Source: Promerops cafer
Taxonomy: Eukaryota > Chordata > Aves > Passeriformes > Nectariniidae
Reading direction: 5' to 3'
DNA length: 64,000 nucleotides
Assembly (NCBI GenBank): GCA_013398275.1
Contig: VZSE01008349.1
Coordinates: 1,604,851-1,668,850, forward strand
Below the pieces are notes generated by a model. That model had not been told where the DNA came from. It did not search any database and worked only from the letters and a program-made list of their open reading frames with translations. Positions 1 through 12,009 of the stretch are shown piece after piece. Numbering within the stretch: the first letter of the stretch is position 1; the number at the start of each line of letters is the position of its first letter. The position numbers and the translations under genes are program-made.

Positions 1-104
1 GTCACACCAAGTGCGTGAGAGCAGTGTCCAAACACTTCCTAGGCTCTGTCAAGCTTGGCGCTGCAATCACTTCCCCGGGAGCCCATGGGCCTATGGAGCC
101 TATG
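1..104 (-). mobile_element. CR1 LINE fragment, cut by window edge
   Basis: Read on the minus strand, this matches the C-terminal end of CR1 ORF2 as I know it from bird genomes. The block around bases 20-90 is the complement of the usual segment encoding a Leu-Pro-Arg-Glu-Val-Val type motif followed by a Phe-Lys-Lys helix. The match fades after about base 104. The 3' end of the element lies outside the window on the left. The fragment is degenerate and has no coding capacity. Identification is from remembered consensus, not a search. Confidence 0.55.
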
Positions 105-1689
105 AGCATCCATACTCAAGCTCTGCCAGGCACCTCTACGCCAGACATTGTTCATAGGTCCCTGGGCACAGCACTTTTATGACTTGTAGCATGTTTTTCC
201 CAGACCTCTCTAGCACTTCTGGTTGAGCCATAATTTATTGTTCACAGCAATGAGTGAATGTGCTACCCTGTAATCCAGCAGCCAGTCCTATAGGAAAAAC
301 CACACCTAACATCACCCTTCAATGCCTTTGTTAAGGCATGTCCTAGCAAGGGATGACTTGAAAACTCAATAAAATATAGCCACTGGGAGCTCCAGGTAGC
401 TCTGGATAGAGTGAAGTGCCTCTTGTAGGACTACCCAGGTACTCTGTCTTGGTGCTGACGCTGTTTTCGTTTCAGCACTGGATTCTTAGTAGCCGTTCTG
501 TGTCTCACAGCATAGCCAAAATGTCGGGAATCAATTACCCGTTGTGTCTAGAGTCTCTCAGAAGTTCTCAGTGCATAGAATAAAAACATCTGATGAGATC
601 AGTGTTCTTCAGCTGTGGGCATAAATAAGTTGGGCACCTATTTTCAGCAACAGGAAGGCTAGTTTATTGATTTTTTAGGAGCCCATGTTGTTCCTGAGCA
701 CCAGAGGAAAGATGACCCGAATCCTGTCCTGGAGCTGGAGCAGGTGGCAGCTCTTCCTTGACTCATCTAGGCACTAAACAGGTGCATGGTCCAATAGTTC
801 AGCAGCTGCATTTGATCCAACTTTGAAGCTCCTTTGAGGGAGCAGTTGGGCCATCCTTTAACGTAATTTTTTCTAAATTTCTGTGCTGTATGCCTGGGAG
901 TACCAGAGTTCTGTAGCCATACTTGTACACCTGTCCCAGTACAAAATTGCCAAGCTGTTTTTCATTTTCCTGTGCTCTTTCAAAATTAAATGGCTTGCAG
1001 GCCTATGAATCTGAGTCAGATTTATATGCTGAGGCTGAGACAGTGATTCAAGTATGGTCCCTCTCATTTGAGTACAAACATTAAAAAGAAATGATAGCAT
1101 GCTGTGAGTAGAAAGTGCTTCATTCAAGTGAGACAGACTGTGGGCAGGTGGATGAAACTTAGGGCAAACAGCCATGAACTCCTGAATTCTAAATCAGTTA
1201 TGTCATTGACTTTCTGTGTGGGCAGTTATAAATCCCTCTGGTAACATTTCCTACCCTGGTTATGTACATCTGTATTCAGGACTTAAATGATTTGCAGACA
1301 TGAAGAAACCCCACAGCTTCCATTTACTTTTAAAGTCAGATATGCCGTGTCAGGTATAACCATCCATTCTCTTGTAGGCAGGTTTTTCTAACTTGACTGT
1401 TGAAACAGAATTTTAGAGGACTGGCAAATGTAGCACAGAACTTGAGGGATCTCTGCTGTTCAGCTGGAGACATTACACCTGTCTTAGTCAAGTCACTCCT
1501 TTGGTGTGGAGACACAGTTCAGTCGAAGAGAGAACAGAGAAGTCCTCCCAGGCACAGGCCTGGGAATTTTAGAGGAGGAGAACTAAAACAATTATCATCT
1601 CTCTCTGTTCAAAGTTGTTTATAGTTATGCTCTAACTGAATGTACTATTCATAGCTTCACCAATAGAGTGAAATGTTTTTACTTTGAGA
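105..1689. other. no gene recognised
   Basis: AT-rich single-copy-looking sequence. Reading frames are at most 100 codons and look random. No repeat family, RNA gene or conserved coding block is recognised here. Confidence 0.5.
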
Positions 1690-1770
1690 CCAATCAAGCT
1701 TGACCTCAGCAATCCTCATTATAAAAGGACGCTACTGTTACAATCAACGTCTCTCTCTTTTTTCGCCTTC
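1690..1770 (+). promoter_or_regulatory. possible CCAAT/TATA core promoter
   Basis: A CCAAT box at 1690-1694 is followed 26 bp later by TATAAAAG at 1720-1727, then a pyrimidine-rich stretch (1750-1775) where a start site would be expected. This is the usual arrangement of a TATA promoter and also of a retroviral U3/R boundary. No LTR ends or downstream gene are visible, so it may be a chance match or the remnant of an old LTR. Confidence 0.22.
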
Positions 1771-2188
1771 TGTGACTGTGGTCATTTCCTTTCGTCCCTG
1801 ACCCAGCAGTGACACTTGGGACTTCTTGGCTGCGTCAAAGAGTTCCTCTGACTGTGGGAGCATTAACACATACAGAAACCTAGAATTATGTGTCTCCATC
1901 TCAAACTGAGCCTTTCTGCAAGTTCATACCTCAGTTCTGAGATGCTTAGTAGAGACACCTTAAAAACAGCCTTGATTTTCTGAATTTTCTGACTTACACT
2001 GTGTGACACAGGCATGTTTAATTCCATTCCTTCTTTATTGCTCCCCACATGTTTGAACTTGACAGTTCCTATTAGACACAGCAAAAACTGTTCAGTAGGA
2101 GATAAAGTGAGTAAATGCTTGCTTGTATTTCTGTACACAGAAATGTGTCTGTCAGAGAATGAATTCAAGAGCTAACAATCCTTTTCAG

Positions 2189-2223
2189 GACAGCAAATAA
2201 AGCAAGGAAATTTAATAGAGATG
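2189..2223 (+). other. possible small exon (35 bp)
   Basis: The segment is preceded by a pyrimidine-rich AG acceptor (CCTTTTCAG) and followed by a perfect GTAAGT donor. One frame is open: 2 bases plus 11 codons, ending on a codon boundary, giving QQIKQGNLIEM. It is phase-compatible with the exon-like ORF at 3238-3324. No protein family is recognised. Short GT/AG-bounded frames occur by chance, so confidence is low. Confidence 0.15.
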
Positions 2224-3237
2224 GTAAGTCTGAAATGTGAGTCTCAGGGAATAAGCCAGAGGCTGAGGTTACTAGAACTGATTTTTGGATGCAGTTTTTT
2301 CTGTTTTCTTGAGAAAGACAGGGAGAAGGAAGTAAAAACTGAAGACATGGACAGTGGTCAGTGTAGATTGGCTCCCTGATGATCTGGAGGCAGGCAAGGC
2401 AACATTAGCTTGAGCCTGAGGAGGTTATGCAATCCAGGCTGTACTTTATATAGGAAGGCTGCTCTAGCTGCTCCTTTCCTTGCCATGAGCTTACATAGAA
2501 ACCATTATGAGAATGCCAAAGCATGCTTATAATAATTAATGTCTCATGATGCTATGTCAATCTGTTGTTTGCATTTGGATTTGGGTTAGGTGTCATATTC
2601 TTTCCAAGAGCCAAGGAACCTGTGGTTGGAGGAGTTTGGCACTGAAGGCATTTTAAGGAGAACTTAGGGCAATACAGATGCAGCCAAAAAATGTGAGTCT
2701 ATGATGCCAAACTTACCTAGCTTGCTAGCACATAAAGGGAGGCTTACAATGAAACCATTATATTTAGAGTATTTCTGGGAAGAGAATTTTGTCCAGTGCC
2801 AGTTGATCCAACGTGACGAATCAAAGCAGTCAACTAAACAGTGAGGTTGCCATGGCAAACCATAGTGGAACAATAAAACGAGGCCCTCTAATTAAGACAA
2901 TGATATCTGAATGCCAGAATTGCAGTGTAACAAAGTTAAGGGCAGCCTCAGGATTCCTAGAGAATTTTGTTAAATTATTCTTATTTGGCAAAGTAGAATA
3001 TATATGCTTGGATTATGAACAAAATTAATGTAGATATTGAATTAATAAATCTGTAATAAGTATAGAGATAGGATGTTTTCTTCTTAAAAGATTAAAAATC
3101 ACATCTTCTATTGAGTGGCTTCTGTAATGAATAAGCAAAGAAATGTACTATTTCTGCATAATTAATTTTTGGATGGGCTGCTCTGACTGAGTAGTCCAGA
3201 CTTCATAACTAACAGATTTGTTGGCCTTCTCTTGCAG
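2224..3237. other. no gene recognised
   Basis: AT-rich sequence between two exon-like segments. It holds only short random-looking frames (up to 71 codons on plus, 69 on minus). Nothing else is recognised. Confidence 0.45.
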
Positions 3238-3324
3238 AACTCAGGATCTGGAAAACATATCTGCATATTTGCATTTTTTACAGATGATGTGAAAGTGCAG
3301 CGCATTTGTCACTCTTTGGAAGAG
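3238..3324 (+). CDS. possible 87-bp internal exon, unknown product
   Basis: An acceptor with a good pyrimidine tract (CTTCTCTTGCAG) precedes the segment and a GTATCT donor follows. The 87 bp are exactly 29 codons, phase 0 at both ends. The translation begins NSGSGKHICIFAFF and continues TDDVKVQRICHSLEE. The alternation of beta-like hydrophobic residues and a Cys-His motif looks more protein-like than neighbouring frames, but I cannot assign a family. Upstream (2189-2223) and downstream (3723-3770) segments are phase-compatible. If real, it belongs to a plus-strand gene whose other exons are mostly elsewhere. Confidence 0.25.
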
Positions 3325-3345
3325 GTATCTTTGTTTAATTTTAAA

Positions 3346-3371
3346 ATTATTATTATCATTATCATTATTAA
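3346..3371. repeat. ATT/ATC trinucleotide microsatellite
   Basis: Short imperfect run of ATT and ATC units just downstream of the exon-like ORF at 3238-3324. Confidence 0.8.
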
Positions 3372-3722
3372 TTCCAGTAGTGACATCCTTGTTATGTTCT
3401 GTCTGTCTAGTTTGATCTGATTCCCATTTGCTTAGTTCACAGCAAATCAGAACAACATTATATTCATTAATACAGGTACATAATGTGAAAAAGAGAATCA
3501 GCTGTATGAGTGCTTTTATGAGACTTCTGTGCTGGAGAATGTAGGACATGTAGGAAGGAGCATGGCAGAGTATCTGTGGCTATCCTGTTAAGGCTGTCCA
3601 TGTATCATTTACCCTGTGTCAGGAATTTGAAAGAGGCAGACCACATTCCCATCACTTTGTGTCTTTGACCTTCTAGATGAAGGCAGCTGAATTTAATCTT
3701 GTCTCTTGCATATTTTCTGCAG

Positions 3723-3770
3723 TCTTTATGTGGAAGCCTCCCATACTTAATTGGAAAATCATTTCAGTAA
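3723..3770 (+). other. possible terminal exon fragment
   Basis: A strong acceptor (GCATATTTTCTGCAG) is followed in phase 0 by 15 codons and a TAA: SLCGSLPYLIGKSFQ then stop. It is phase-compatible with the exon-like ORF ending at 3324. No canonical AATAAA is seen just downstream. Speculative. Confidence 0.12.
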
Positions 3771-6224
3771 TCTTTTCTAGGCTCTGCATTTAATTTTCAT
3801 TGTGGGATAAAAATAACAGGAAATCTAAGTTACTCAGTCTTTGAGGAACTGAAGTGTATCATGCAAGTGTTAAATTTTTACTGAATGTAATAGAGGCTCA
3901 TAAGCCTTTGCAGCAATCAGGTCTAATCTAATTCTTAGATTGTAGAAAAATTGGAATGTACTTATCCCTAACCTGTCTTGCTTGTTTTTCTGAATACAGT
4001 CATAGGTATCTCTTGGTCTGAAGGTAAGTTAGCAAAAAAAAGATAAGTCAGGCAAACTTTGCAGATAACTAAGAGACTAATAATGAGGTTTAGCTAATAC
4101 AGAGCTCCCAGTGGGAATGAGCAGTCATCTGCTGAGAATCAAAACACCTCATCAATCAGATGGATGTTGGCATAAGGCAAACACAGTACTGCTGTTAGCC
4201 TGCAATTAATTTTCATCTGTTTAATAAAACAGCTATTCCTTGGCTGATTGCATGGCTTTGCTGGAACTTCTACATTTTCCAGGTTTAAATGATATTGTTT
4301 ATGAAAACAAGTTAGCATGTTATCCTGCCTACAATATTGTTTCACTGAACCCACTAGAGGTCAGAGCTGTACTGCTAAGGTAAATGGTTAAAAATCAGCT
4401 AGGGAGAAATCTCTTAAGAGGTTGCCAGAAGTGAGAGTTTTGTGAGAGACTTCTAAATTATGGAAATTTAGAATATGTTACATAATTCAGCTAATATTAA
4501 ATAATCCATTGTATTTACTACTGCTGAAGTAGGTAAGTTTGGCAGGTCCATGGTTATTATAAAATTATAGAGCAGTGACAAAAAATATCTAATCTGTTTT
4601 TTTAATTATTATATCTCTAAATTTCTATTAAATTGCTATTTTAGTTTCAGTTCCAGCTTTGTGATTGCATTTTATACACTGGTTCTCTAAGTGTCTACTT
4701 AAATAAGGTCAGAGACAGGTATAAGGAATTTTTCTTAGTTCCGTAGAACAATGGTTATTTCAAGTCCTGTAACCTTCTCAGCAACATTTTAAAGGAAGGG
4801 GTTACAATACTAATGGTTTGTGATCCAAAGCATGGGCAAGGTCTTCGACATTGCATTTCACACACACTGTACTTTACTTGCTGCTAATAGGAACTGATTT
4901 CATCTTGTTATGAATGACTTAAAAAAGCAGCACATGATCAGTACTTTGTTCATCCTTTATTCTGCTCTTTAGTAGTGTTCCTTTTGTAAAATCCATGCAT
5001 GCTAAAGCAAAGAGAGCCACAAGGCTCATGGCAAACCTATACAAAGGCTTAACACTGACTACATCAGTGTATGTCAAAGCCAAGGGAAGGCAGATGAGGA
5101 GCTTCATATTCCTTCTGGTGTAAGAAAAAAAACATTCTTTTTTCTCCTTTATTGACTGTATGCCTGAGAAGGCCAGGTCCACCTTGTGACAAGAACAGGC
5201 AACCTGAAGAGATGAGAAATTATTGTTCATCCAGACTGGCAGTGATGCTCATTTCTTTGCCATTGTTATGAGATCAGCATCTAAAATATCTGAGACATCT
5301 CTCTCAAGTGACCAGACTTCAAACACACAGCACTCATTTCTCATTTTGATGTCTCTGTGTGAGTCTGCAAGTGGGGGTGAGAACAGCAGCGCCAGCTCCT
5401 TGCTGTGCCTGTGGCATTGCAGGAGGGATGTGCAACTGCCTGTGGAGTAGGTGTGCTCCAAGCAAGTGCTGGGGGTGCCACAGGGAAGGGCTGTGGCTGT
5501 ACATACAGAGGGATTGTGCTGGCTTTGCTGGCATTCTGCTAGCCCAGTAGCAATGTTGCCTGACCAGTAGTCAACAAATCCCAGATCAGGTTGACGTGTG
5601 ACATCTGCCACGTGTGGCTCTGGAGTAGTGAAGCTGCAAAACCACAGATGGAAGGGGCTGTTGGAGAGCCAGAAGACTGAACATTAAACTGAGAACAAGA
5701 TGTTTGAAAGGTCTGATAGTGTTTATTTTTATCATTTTTCAGAGGGTGAGACCTCCCTCCTTCCCTAAATTTTTTAAAAAGTCAAGAATTTAAAATTTCA
5801 CATATGCAGTTGTGTTTTTATCCAGAATAACTAGGATTCTTTCCATGATAATTGGCTTAATTGTTCTTTTGAAATCTCACACTTACAGAATTTGATTGAA
5901 TTTGAACAATGGAAGTTGTTGTTATGTTTCTGAATAGGTCTGATAATAGTATTTGCAGGAGAATGCAATGTGATGGGTTTGTACATTTGTTAATACTCCC
6001 TAGCAAAGGAAATACTTTTAGTTGTGTACTGGGATTTGTTTTCAACTTGTCTTAGTGAACCAAAATTAGGAAAAGCAATGTGGACTCCTCTAAATTTTTC
6101 ACAGTATTGTAAGATGATGCAGAACAAACTTACCTATCTCTGTCAGCAGGAAGGATGATATATGTTGTGATTATTTGTTAGTGTAGACTTCAATGAATTT
6201 TTGCTGTAGTACACTGACAGTCCA
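3771..6224. other. no gene recognised; GC-richer block at 5360-5640
   Basis: Mostly AT-rich. Bases 5360-5640 are GC-richer and open in several frames on both strands (up to 120 codons on minus, 75 on plus). That overlap is typical of low stop density, not of coding. No family is recognised. Confidence 0.45.
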
Positions 6225-6537
6225 GTGTGGGAGATTGTCGTTGAAGGAACAGGCCAAGACGTGTCCACACAGCCACATAGCAAATAACCAACCTCATGTC
6301 TCAAGAAGCCACAACTGATGACATCCAGGCAGCTTATGGTGAGAAGCAAAGGACTCTGGAACCAACTGGGAGTGGCCATGCAGATCAGGATGTTGTGACA
6401 GCCCATGATTGGCCAGAAAGCTTCTGGAACATTCTATGAGAGATTACATATGTATGTGTCAGCCGCACTTCCGGGTTTTCTGAAGCAACGTTTTTATGGT
6501 TTGTTTTGTGCCCTCGTTTGTGGCCTTTTATTTATTT

Positions 6538-6543
6538 AATAAA
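6538..6543 (+). promoter_or_regulatory. AATAAA poly(A) signal in LTR
   Basis: Canonical hexamer just upstream of the CpG-rich segment of the 5' LTR-like region, where the R region of a retroviral LTR would carry it. Confidence 0.5.
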
Positions 6544-7552
6544 TAATCTTCCTTTTGGCACTTCAGCTGAACCTGTCCCTTCCCTGTTGCCTGCGCCGCA
6601 CAACCACACCATCGTCGAGCTCCTGAGGCTGGAGGGTTTCCCTGCGCGCCCCGCGGGTCCCCCAGGGTGTTGTTGCTGGCCCGTCTCCAACTGTTCTGCT
6701 GCTAGCTGGGTTGGAGATCACCGGCAGTCAGATGCACACTGCAGCAAGTGGTGGAGAATGCAGACACCCAACATGGGCACTGAAGAGCGTCGACTCCCCA
6801 GCGAACATCGGGTATTGAGGACAGTGCAGAAAGGTCACCAACGTGAGGCCCTAGAACATCGTAGACTTCGGTACTCTGGAGCGAAGTTTCGCAAAAACCA
6901 GCAGAACAGAGAAGGGACATAAGTTTTCAATTTTAAGTTGTTAAAAGCTGCCAAAGAAGACCCTAGAACTGATACATCAATGCTTTAAGATCAAAATAAT
7001 TAACCCCCGTTCCTGTCTAAAACAATATTAGAATTTTTCTTAGATTTAAACAGTTGATGTCTTTTGAGATGCATTTATTGGGTTGTTGTTTTGTTATGCT
7101 GTGAAGATGTTAAGAGATTACTTTTCATTTCAATATATGTTTCGATACAGTAATTATTTAAAATAATTTAATTCGTGATGTTTGGCGGTAATTGATGGTA
7201 AAGTTCATTATACTTGACAATCATTTAAATTTTGGTTTTAATTGCACAATGTTTAACAGACTTCCTTTCCCAGTTTTTGCATTCTGCCCGCCACGTCCCT
7301 GAATCCCCTGACCCTGGGAACAGGATGGGAGATGGAACCTGTCATGGAGCATAGGCGAGCCACCTGCCATCTGCTATCTCCCCTACCTTTTCTATCCCCT
7401 GCCACTGGTCATGCCACCCTGGATTCTACTCTAACCCACATTCCATCAGCCCTGAACCCTGCCCCCACTTTCCTATTGTATTAAATTAGCAGTTCCTGGT
7501 TTTTGTTGTAGTTCATGTTGCAGACATTGCTGTTGCTTCCTATTTAGTTATG

Positions 7553-7670
7553 TGGGCGACCCTCATTTAGGCCAGTTGACCCACTTGTTTAGTTATTTTA
7601 TTTATTTGGGCAACCCTTGGAGTTAGGCCAGTCGACCCAGGGCGACCGTTGGAGTTAGACCAATTGACCC
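7553..7670 (+). repeat. three-copy minisatellite-like repeat in the LTR element
   Basis: Three diverged copies of a roughly 31-bp unit that starts GGGCRACC, contains TTAGRCCA and ends TYGACCCA, at about 7553-7583, 7608-7639 and 7639-7670. A TTTAGTTATTT spacer separates the first two and follows the third. It lies in the 3' interior of the LTR element, upstream of the polypurine tract. Confidence 0.65.
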
Positions 7671-7855
7671 ATTTGTTTAGTTATTTAACTCTGCAGCATG
7701 AACCCACCTGTATAATTGTGAAGTTTATTTACAGTATTCTATGTATTTTAGTTCTCAAGTTTGGTTAAACTGATTGTAAAGTCTGTTAAGTAGAGTGTCA
7801 TTTTTAGGTAGAACAAGATGGTTATTTTTACTGTAATGTTATACTTTTCATTTTA

Positions 7856-7881
7856 AATAAAAAAGGGGGAGTTGGGGGAGT
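7856..7881 (+). other. polypurine tract
   Basis: Two purine runs (AAAAAAGGGGGA and GGGGGAG) separated by GTT, positioned directly before TGTGGG. In retroelements such a tract primes plus-strand DNA synthesis at the 3' LTR edge. It supports reading 6225-7882 as a plus-oriented element. Confidence 0.5.
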
Positions 7882-7882
7882 G

Positions 7883-10800
7883 TGGGTCTGAAGTTGTTCA
7901 GTGCGTGTGTCCTATTGGACATGCAGAGAGGTGTGTGGGCCAGTTCAAAGCTCTGGGAGATGGATCCCATGCACAAGTCTCTGCCATCTAACTGGCATCT
8001 GGCCCAAGGTCACTCTCTTTTGGAAGGTGGTGAGTTTACCAGCCTGCATGCACACTATGCTGTCAGCTTGCTGAAGGGCTGGAGCAAGTAAGTGCTTTGG
8101 CATGCTCATTTTTCTAGTGGAAACATTCTGTAATTAGGTTAGGCAGAGCTAAGTACCTGTGGATGTTTCATGAGTGCCAACATGCTGATTGGGAAATCAT
8201 ATATACTGCACTTTTGAAATTGTTGTAAACTGCAGTGTTGTTAATCATAACATTTCCCAGCTTTCTCTGCAGCAGGATCATTGCACAGGAATTCCTCTGA
8301 AGGTAAAGCCATAGTAGCAAAATTAAGGCAACATCAGTCCTTGCTCTCAAAAGATGATCAAAGATTAGATCCACAATTATCAGTCCTTTTTCTGGGGTTT
8401 TCCTCACTGTCTTCCATGTTCTTTCTCCCTATCTAATTTGAAGAACCTTTTATTAATAATGAAAAATGGCCCAATTTGAATGGAGCTAACAAGAACAACT
8501 CCCATTTTCTCCATTCTTCCCTCATTCTGTCTTATGCTGGAAACATACATTTTTCTGAATATTCTAGAGCTGTGGGGACGTGATTCCCTGTGACAGCAGG
8601 AACAGTATCTTTAATCACCCACGAAAGGGGTGGACTTAAATAGCCATCATACAAATCTTTGCTAATCCCTCTAATCATTGTGCAATGATGGAAAGAGGGA
8701 CACTTCAGTCTCCCTTATGGAAGAGACTGGTACACTGCATGTGTGCTGAACATGCCTCAAGAATTGAGCTCTTAAGGTAATAGACCTGGGCCTGGAGGAA
8801 CACTTTCCTTGGTTTATTATGCATGAAACAGGTGCTGAGTTTTCAGAGCTATCAGGAGCACATTTCTTCTGACAAGTCCCAGGTGCAGCATTCTAGGTGT
8901 CAGGTGAGCTCTGGTGTCAGAAACTTAGCCAGCTGCAGAGTTTCTCTACAGACTGAACAGATAACAAATGGTGATTTTGCTGAGCTATACTTCCAGTTAA
9001 CACGCCTGAAATGGCAGTTGTAACTCCTTTACACTGAGACTTTTAAAGGAAGTCTGGATTAAGTGATTTAATACTAGTTTTAACTGTAGTAGATTAATAA
9101 CTGATAAATGCAGTAGCTGACAGCAGGACCCTTCATTTTTTTCCGTCAAGCCCAGAAAGAATGTCATTGTGTTGTAATTATCTTTGTGTGTCTCAAAATT
9201 TAAAATTTTTCAATATGCCTCTGTTTTAAGTCAATTTAAAATGGTGTTCAGTATAAATAATAGTCTTTTTATGAATAAGTAGTTCTGAAAAGAAGGCAGA
9301 TTAAATATTGCTATTTATAGAGCATGGAAAAAATCACATGGTGAGAAGGCCAAGTATCCTTATGATGTAACTTTGTCTTATATATCAGGTCATAATTTTG
9401 TTTGAGGATAAATGTTTGTTTCCAGCTTTTGGCTGCTTCTGCTTTTCATGTTTGTGACCTTCAAGAGTGTCTGTTAAGGAGAACATTGACTCAAAGCCGT
9501 TTTCTTTTAGTTGCTTTCCAGATAGAATCAGTATATCTCCTTTTTGTTTAGAGAATCCAGAAAGCTGTCATATGAGAATTTGCTTGCTTTTTGTTTTAGC
9601 TTTTTATTTTCTTTCTTTCATGTGTTATTACGTGTTTATATATGCTGTAAATGACAAATAAATCCAAAACTTTGAACTGATACTGAAATCTAAAGTCTTT
9701 AGGCTTTTCTTACGTGAACACAGCCAATTCATTCCATATGTTACTGAAAAGTTGGCTTGTAAATTCCGTTTTTCTGTTAAAAATAAATATCTTATCAAAA
9801 CTAACAGCTACTCCCCATGATTCTAAGGACTTTTTGTCTATGGATTTCATTCCAGTCTTGGAAGAAGGTTTAGGAAGGTAGGCCTACTGAAGGGACTGAC
9901 TAGCCTAAAACCTGTGGCTTTCAAAGAAACACTGTGCACTTTTCCTTAAACTGGGTCCCTCCACAATCTGAGGTCTCTTCTCTTTTGTCTTTGTTCTGTT
10001 TTGCTGAAAGTGTAAATACTATGCCCAGGACAAACTGCTACCTCATACAACATACTTTTTGACTTTGCATGTCACACATGTTTGCATATTCTCAAGTCAA
10101 TGGTACTTTTAGTTATTGTCTAAACTCTTGGTGTGTCAAGGGCTATTTTTTGGTGCTACTGGTCTTTTTTGTATTAATAATACCACATTTGGTGTGGGAA
10201 ATAAAGTGTGTCATGGCTTCTGGTGTGTGTGAGGACAAGGAAAGGACATGTCTTACTTTGGACTTGACATTCTACAGCTGTGGAAAAGTGGACTTGATAC
10301 TTGAGGGCATGCTATTTGTTTCTATTTGTTTCTATACGTTTGTAATCTCTAAAGATCTCCAGACAGGCTATGCTATTTCTGGTTTAAATTCTGATATATA
10401 TATATGGAAGTACCATTCAAGTATGTGTATGTTTGAGAACCTGAGATGGGAGTCGTGCCCAGACTACAGTCACCTAAGCTTCTGTGTCTCAAAAGAAGTT
10501 TCCACATTCACATGAGGTGCCTCAGATGCTGATATAATAAAGAGATCAGTACAGGGAACAGAGTGGGATTCAGTTGCATTAATTCAGCTCGACACTCTTA
10601 AAAGATTATTCAGCTGATCACCTGTAGGTGTCTCTTTTAGGATAAACTGGATCAGTTGATTATATAGTTGGGAAGAAGATTTTGTTTCCTATGCATGTGA
10701 GTTTAGTGCCCTTTTTGGTGAATTGCATTCCTGTAATTCAGTTGCTCCACATTTTTCCCCATGAGTCCTGTGACTTAGCTGTCAGCTCTGTGCAGGTGTT

Positions 10801-12009
10801 CTGGATTGTCTACAACACTGGAAATCTCTTAAGGGCACTGAATTTCTCTCCAGCTCTGGTGACATCAAAATTTTATCTTGGACATCTGACACTGATTCAA
10901 GCCTTTGTCTTTTACCGTTCTGCAAATCGTATCTCTGTTAATCTACCTTAGATTTTTGTCTCATGCCCAAATTTGGACATTGGTTCTGCATTTATGTTTT
11001 AAACTTTATATAAGTAATCTGATCCTGGTTTTAAGTTCACAATATTACTCAGATAGTTTAAAAATACCAAGAAATTTTTTAAATTAGATATTTCAATAAA
11101 AATTGTATAACTCTATGTTGTCTTTGAGAAAGGCCTTCTGAATAGTAGAATGTAATTTTTCAAGTATTGCTGTATTTCAGCTACTTGGGAAATAATTCTT
11201 AATTGCAATTTTGGGATCTTCAGAATTAATGTAATTGCTGTAATTGTTATTTTCTTTCATTAAAAGTTTTACCACAAATTTAATGATGTGGGTTATAAAT
11301 ACTGGATGTTCTTTCTCTTGAGTTCATAACCTTGTCTTTTAAGCAGCTCAAGCATTATTCTGATGTAGACGGCAGCTCTCTAGTTCTGCAGATGCTATGA
11401 ACAGGCTTAATTACAAAAACTTACTCTTCTATTCTGAATGGCTAGACAAAAAATCAGATTTTGAAGTTGATCCAGCTGTAAGCTGGAGAACTCTCTGGCA
11501 TTGCCTTTTGCTATTTCTGTCTGAAACAAATGCTTTCTGCAATAACTACCTTGTATATCATTTCAGACAGCTACCTCTTTCAAATGCACCATTTATCCTA
11601 CCATATATCAAAAAGTAGATAACATTTCATGACAATAAATGAGTAAGGAATTTAGTAAGGAATAAATAGAAATGCCTCAGATGGAGTTTTTCCAGGTATT
11701 AGGGTTGCCCTCCTGAACTTCAGAGACTTACAAAGAGGGGTCAGAGTATGTGTGGCTTATGTTTGTGTTTCTCTAAAAAGAAGAGACAACTTTAGATTCA
11801 GATTTTATTTTACTGAAGATTTAGTTCTGTACTGATTGACTCAACACTCAAATAATGCCACAGTCTAAGATGTTGTTAATGTAGTCAGGAAGATTCCTGA
11901 CACCGGCAGGAAGACTGAGGAAACCCTGCTCTTGTGGTCACAAGAAGTCAAGGTTTATTCACTAGCTGTGAGAGTCTACATGCTGTACACCCCTCACCTT
12001 CCAGTGCTT
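7883..12009. other. no gene recognised
   Basis: T-rich, AT-rich sequence. The longest open frame (148 codons on plus, 10069-10515) is hydrophobic because of T-rich composition and matches no family I know. A short (AT) run lies at about 10395-10404. No repeat family is recognised. Confidence 0.45.

Larger units (their letters stand above)
6225..7882 (+). mobile_element. degenerate LTR retroelement, non-coding interior
   Basis: The 5' part (about 6225-6746) has LTR features: a TG start in TGTGGG, an AATAAA signal at 6538-6543 in a TTTATTTAATAAATAA context, then a CpG-rich R/U5-like block (6585-6680). It is followed near 6749-6780 by a stretch starting TGG and containing CACCCAACATGGGCAC, which resembles a Lys-type primer-binding region; the exact tRNA is uncertain. 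About 1.1 kb of AT-rich interior follows with no gag, pol or env similarity. A polypurine tract (AAAAAAGGGGGA, then GTTGGGGGAG) ends at 7880 and is followed by TGTGGG, the same six bases as the proposed LTR start. Sequence beyond that does not resemble the 5' LTR, so the 3' LTR looks lost or replaced. It is an old endogenous element, unable to make proteins. Confidence 0.6.

Noticed and set aside
5249..5611. 120-codon minus frame and several plus frames.
   Set aside because: Multiple overlapping frames in a GC-richer patch with no protein-like pattern.
7883..8400. Search for a 3' LTR after the polypurine tract at 7.88 kb.
   Set aside because: Beyond the shared TGTGGG the sequence does not resemble the 5' LTR-like region.
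10069..10515. 148-codon plus frame with hydrophobic stretches resembling membrane segments.
   Set aside because: The hydrophobicity follows from T-rich DNA. There is no family resemblance, no splice or promoter context, and an arbitrary ATG.
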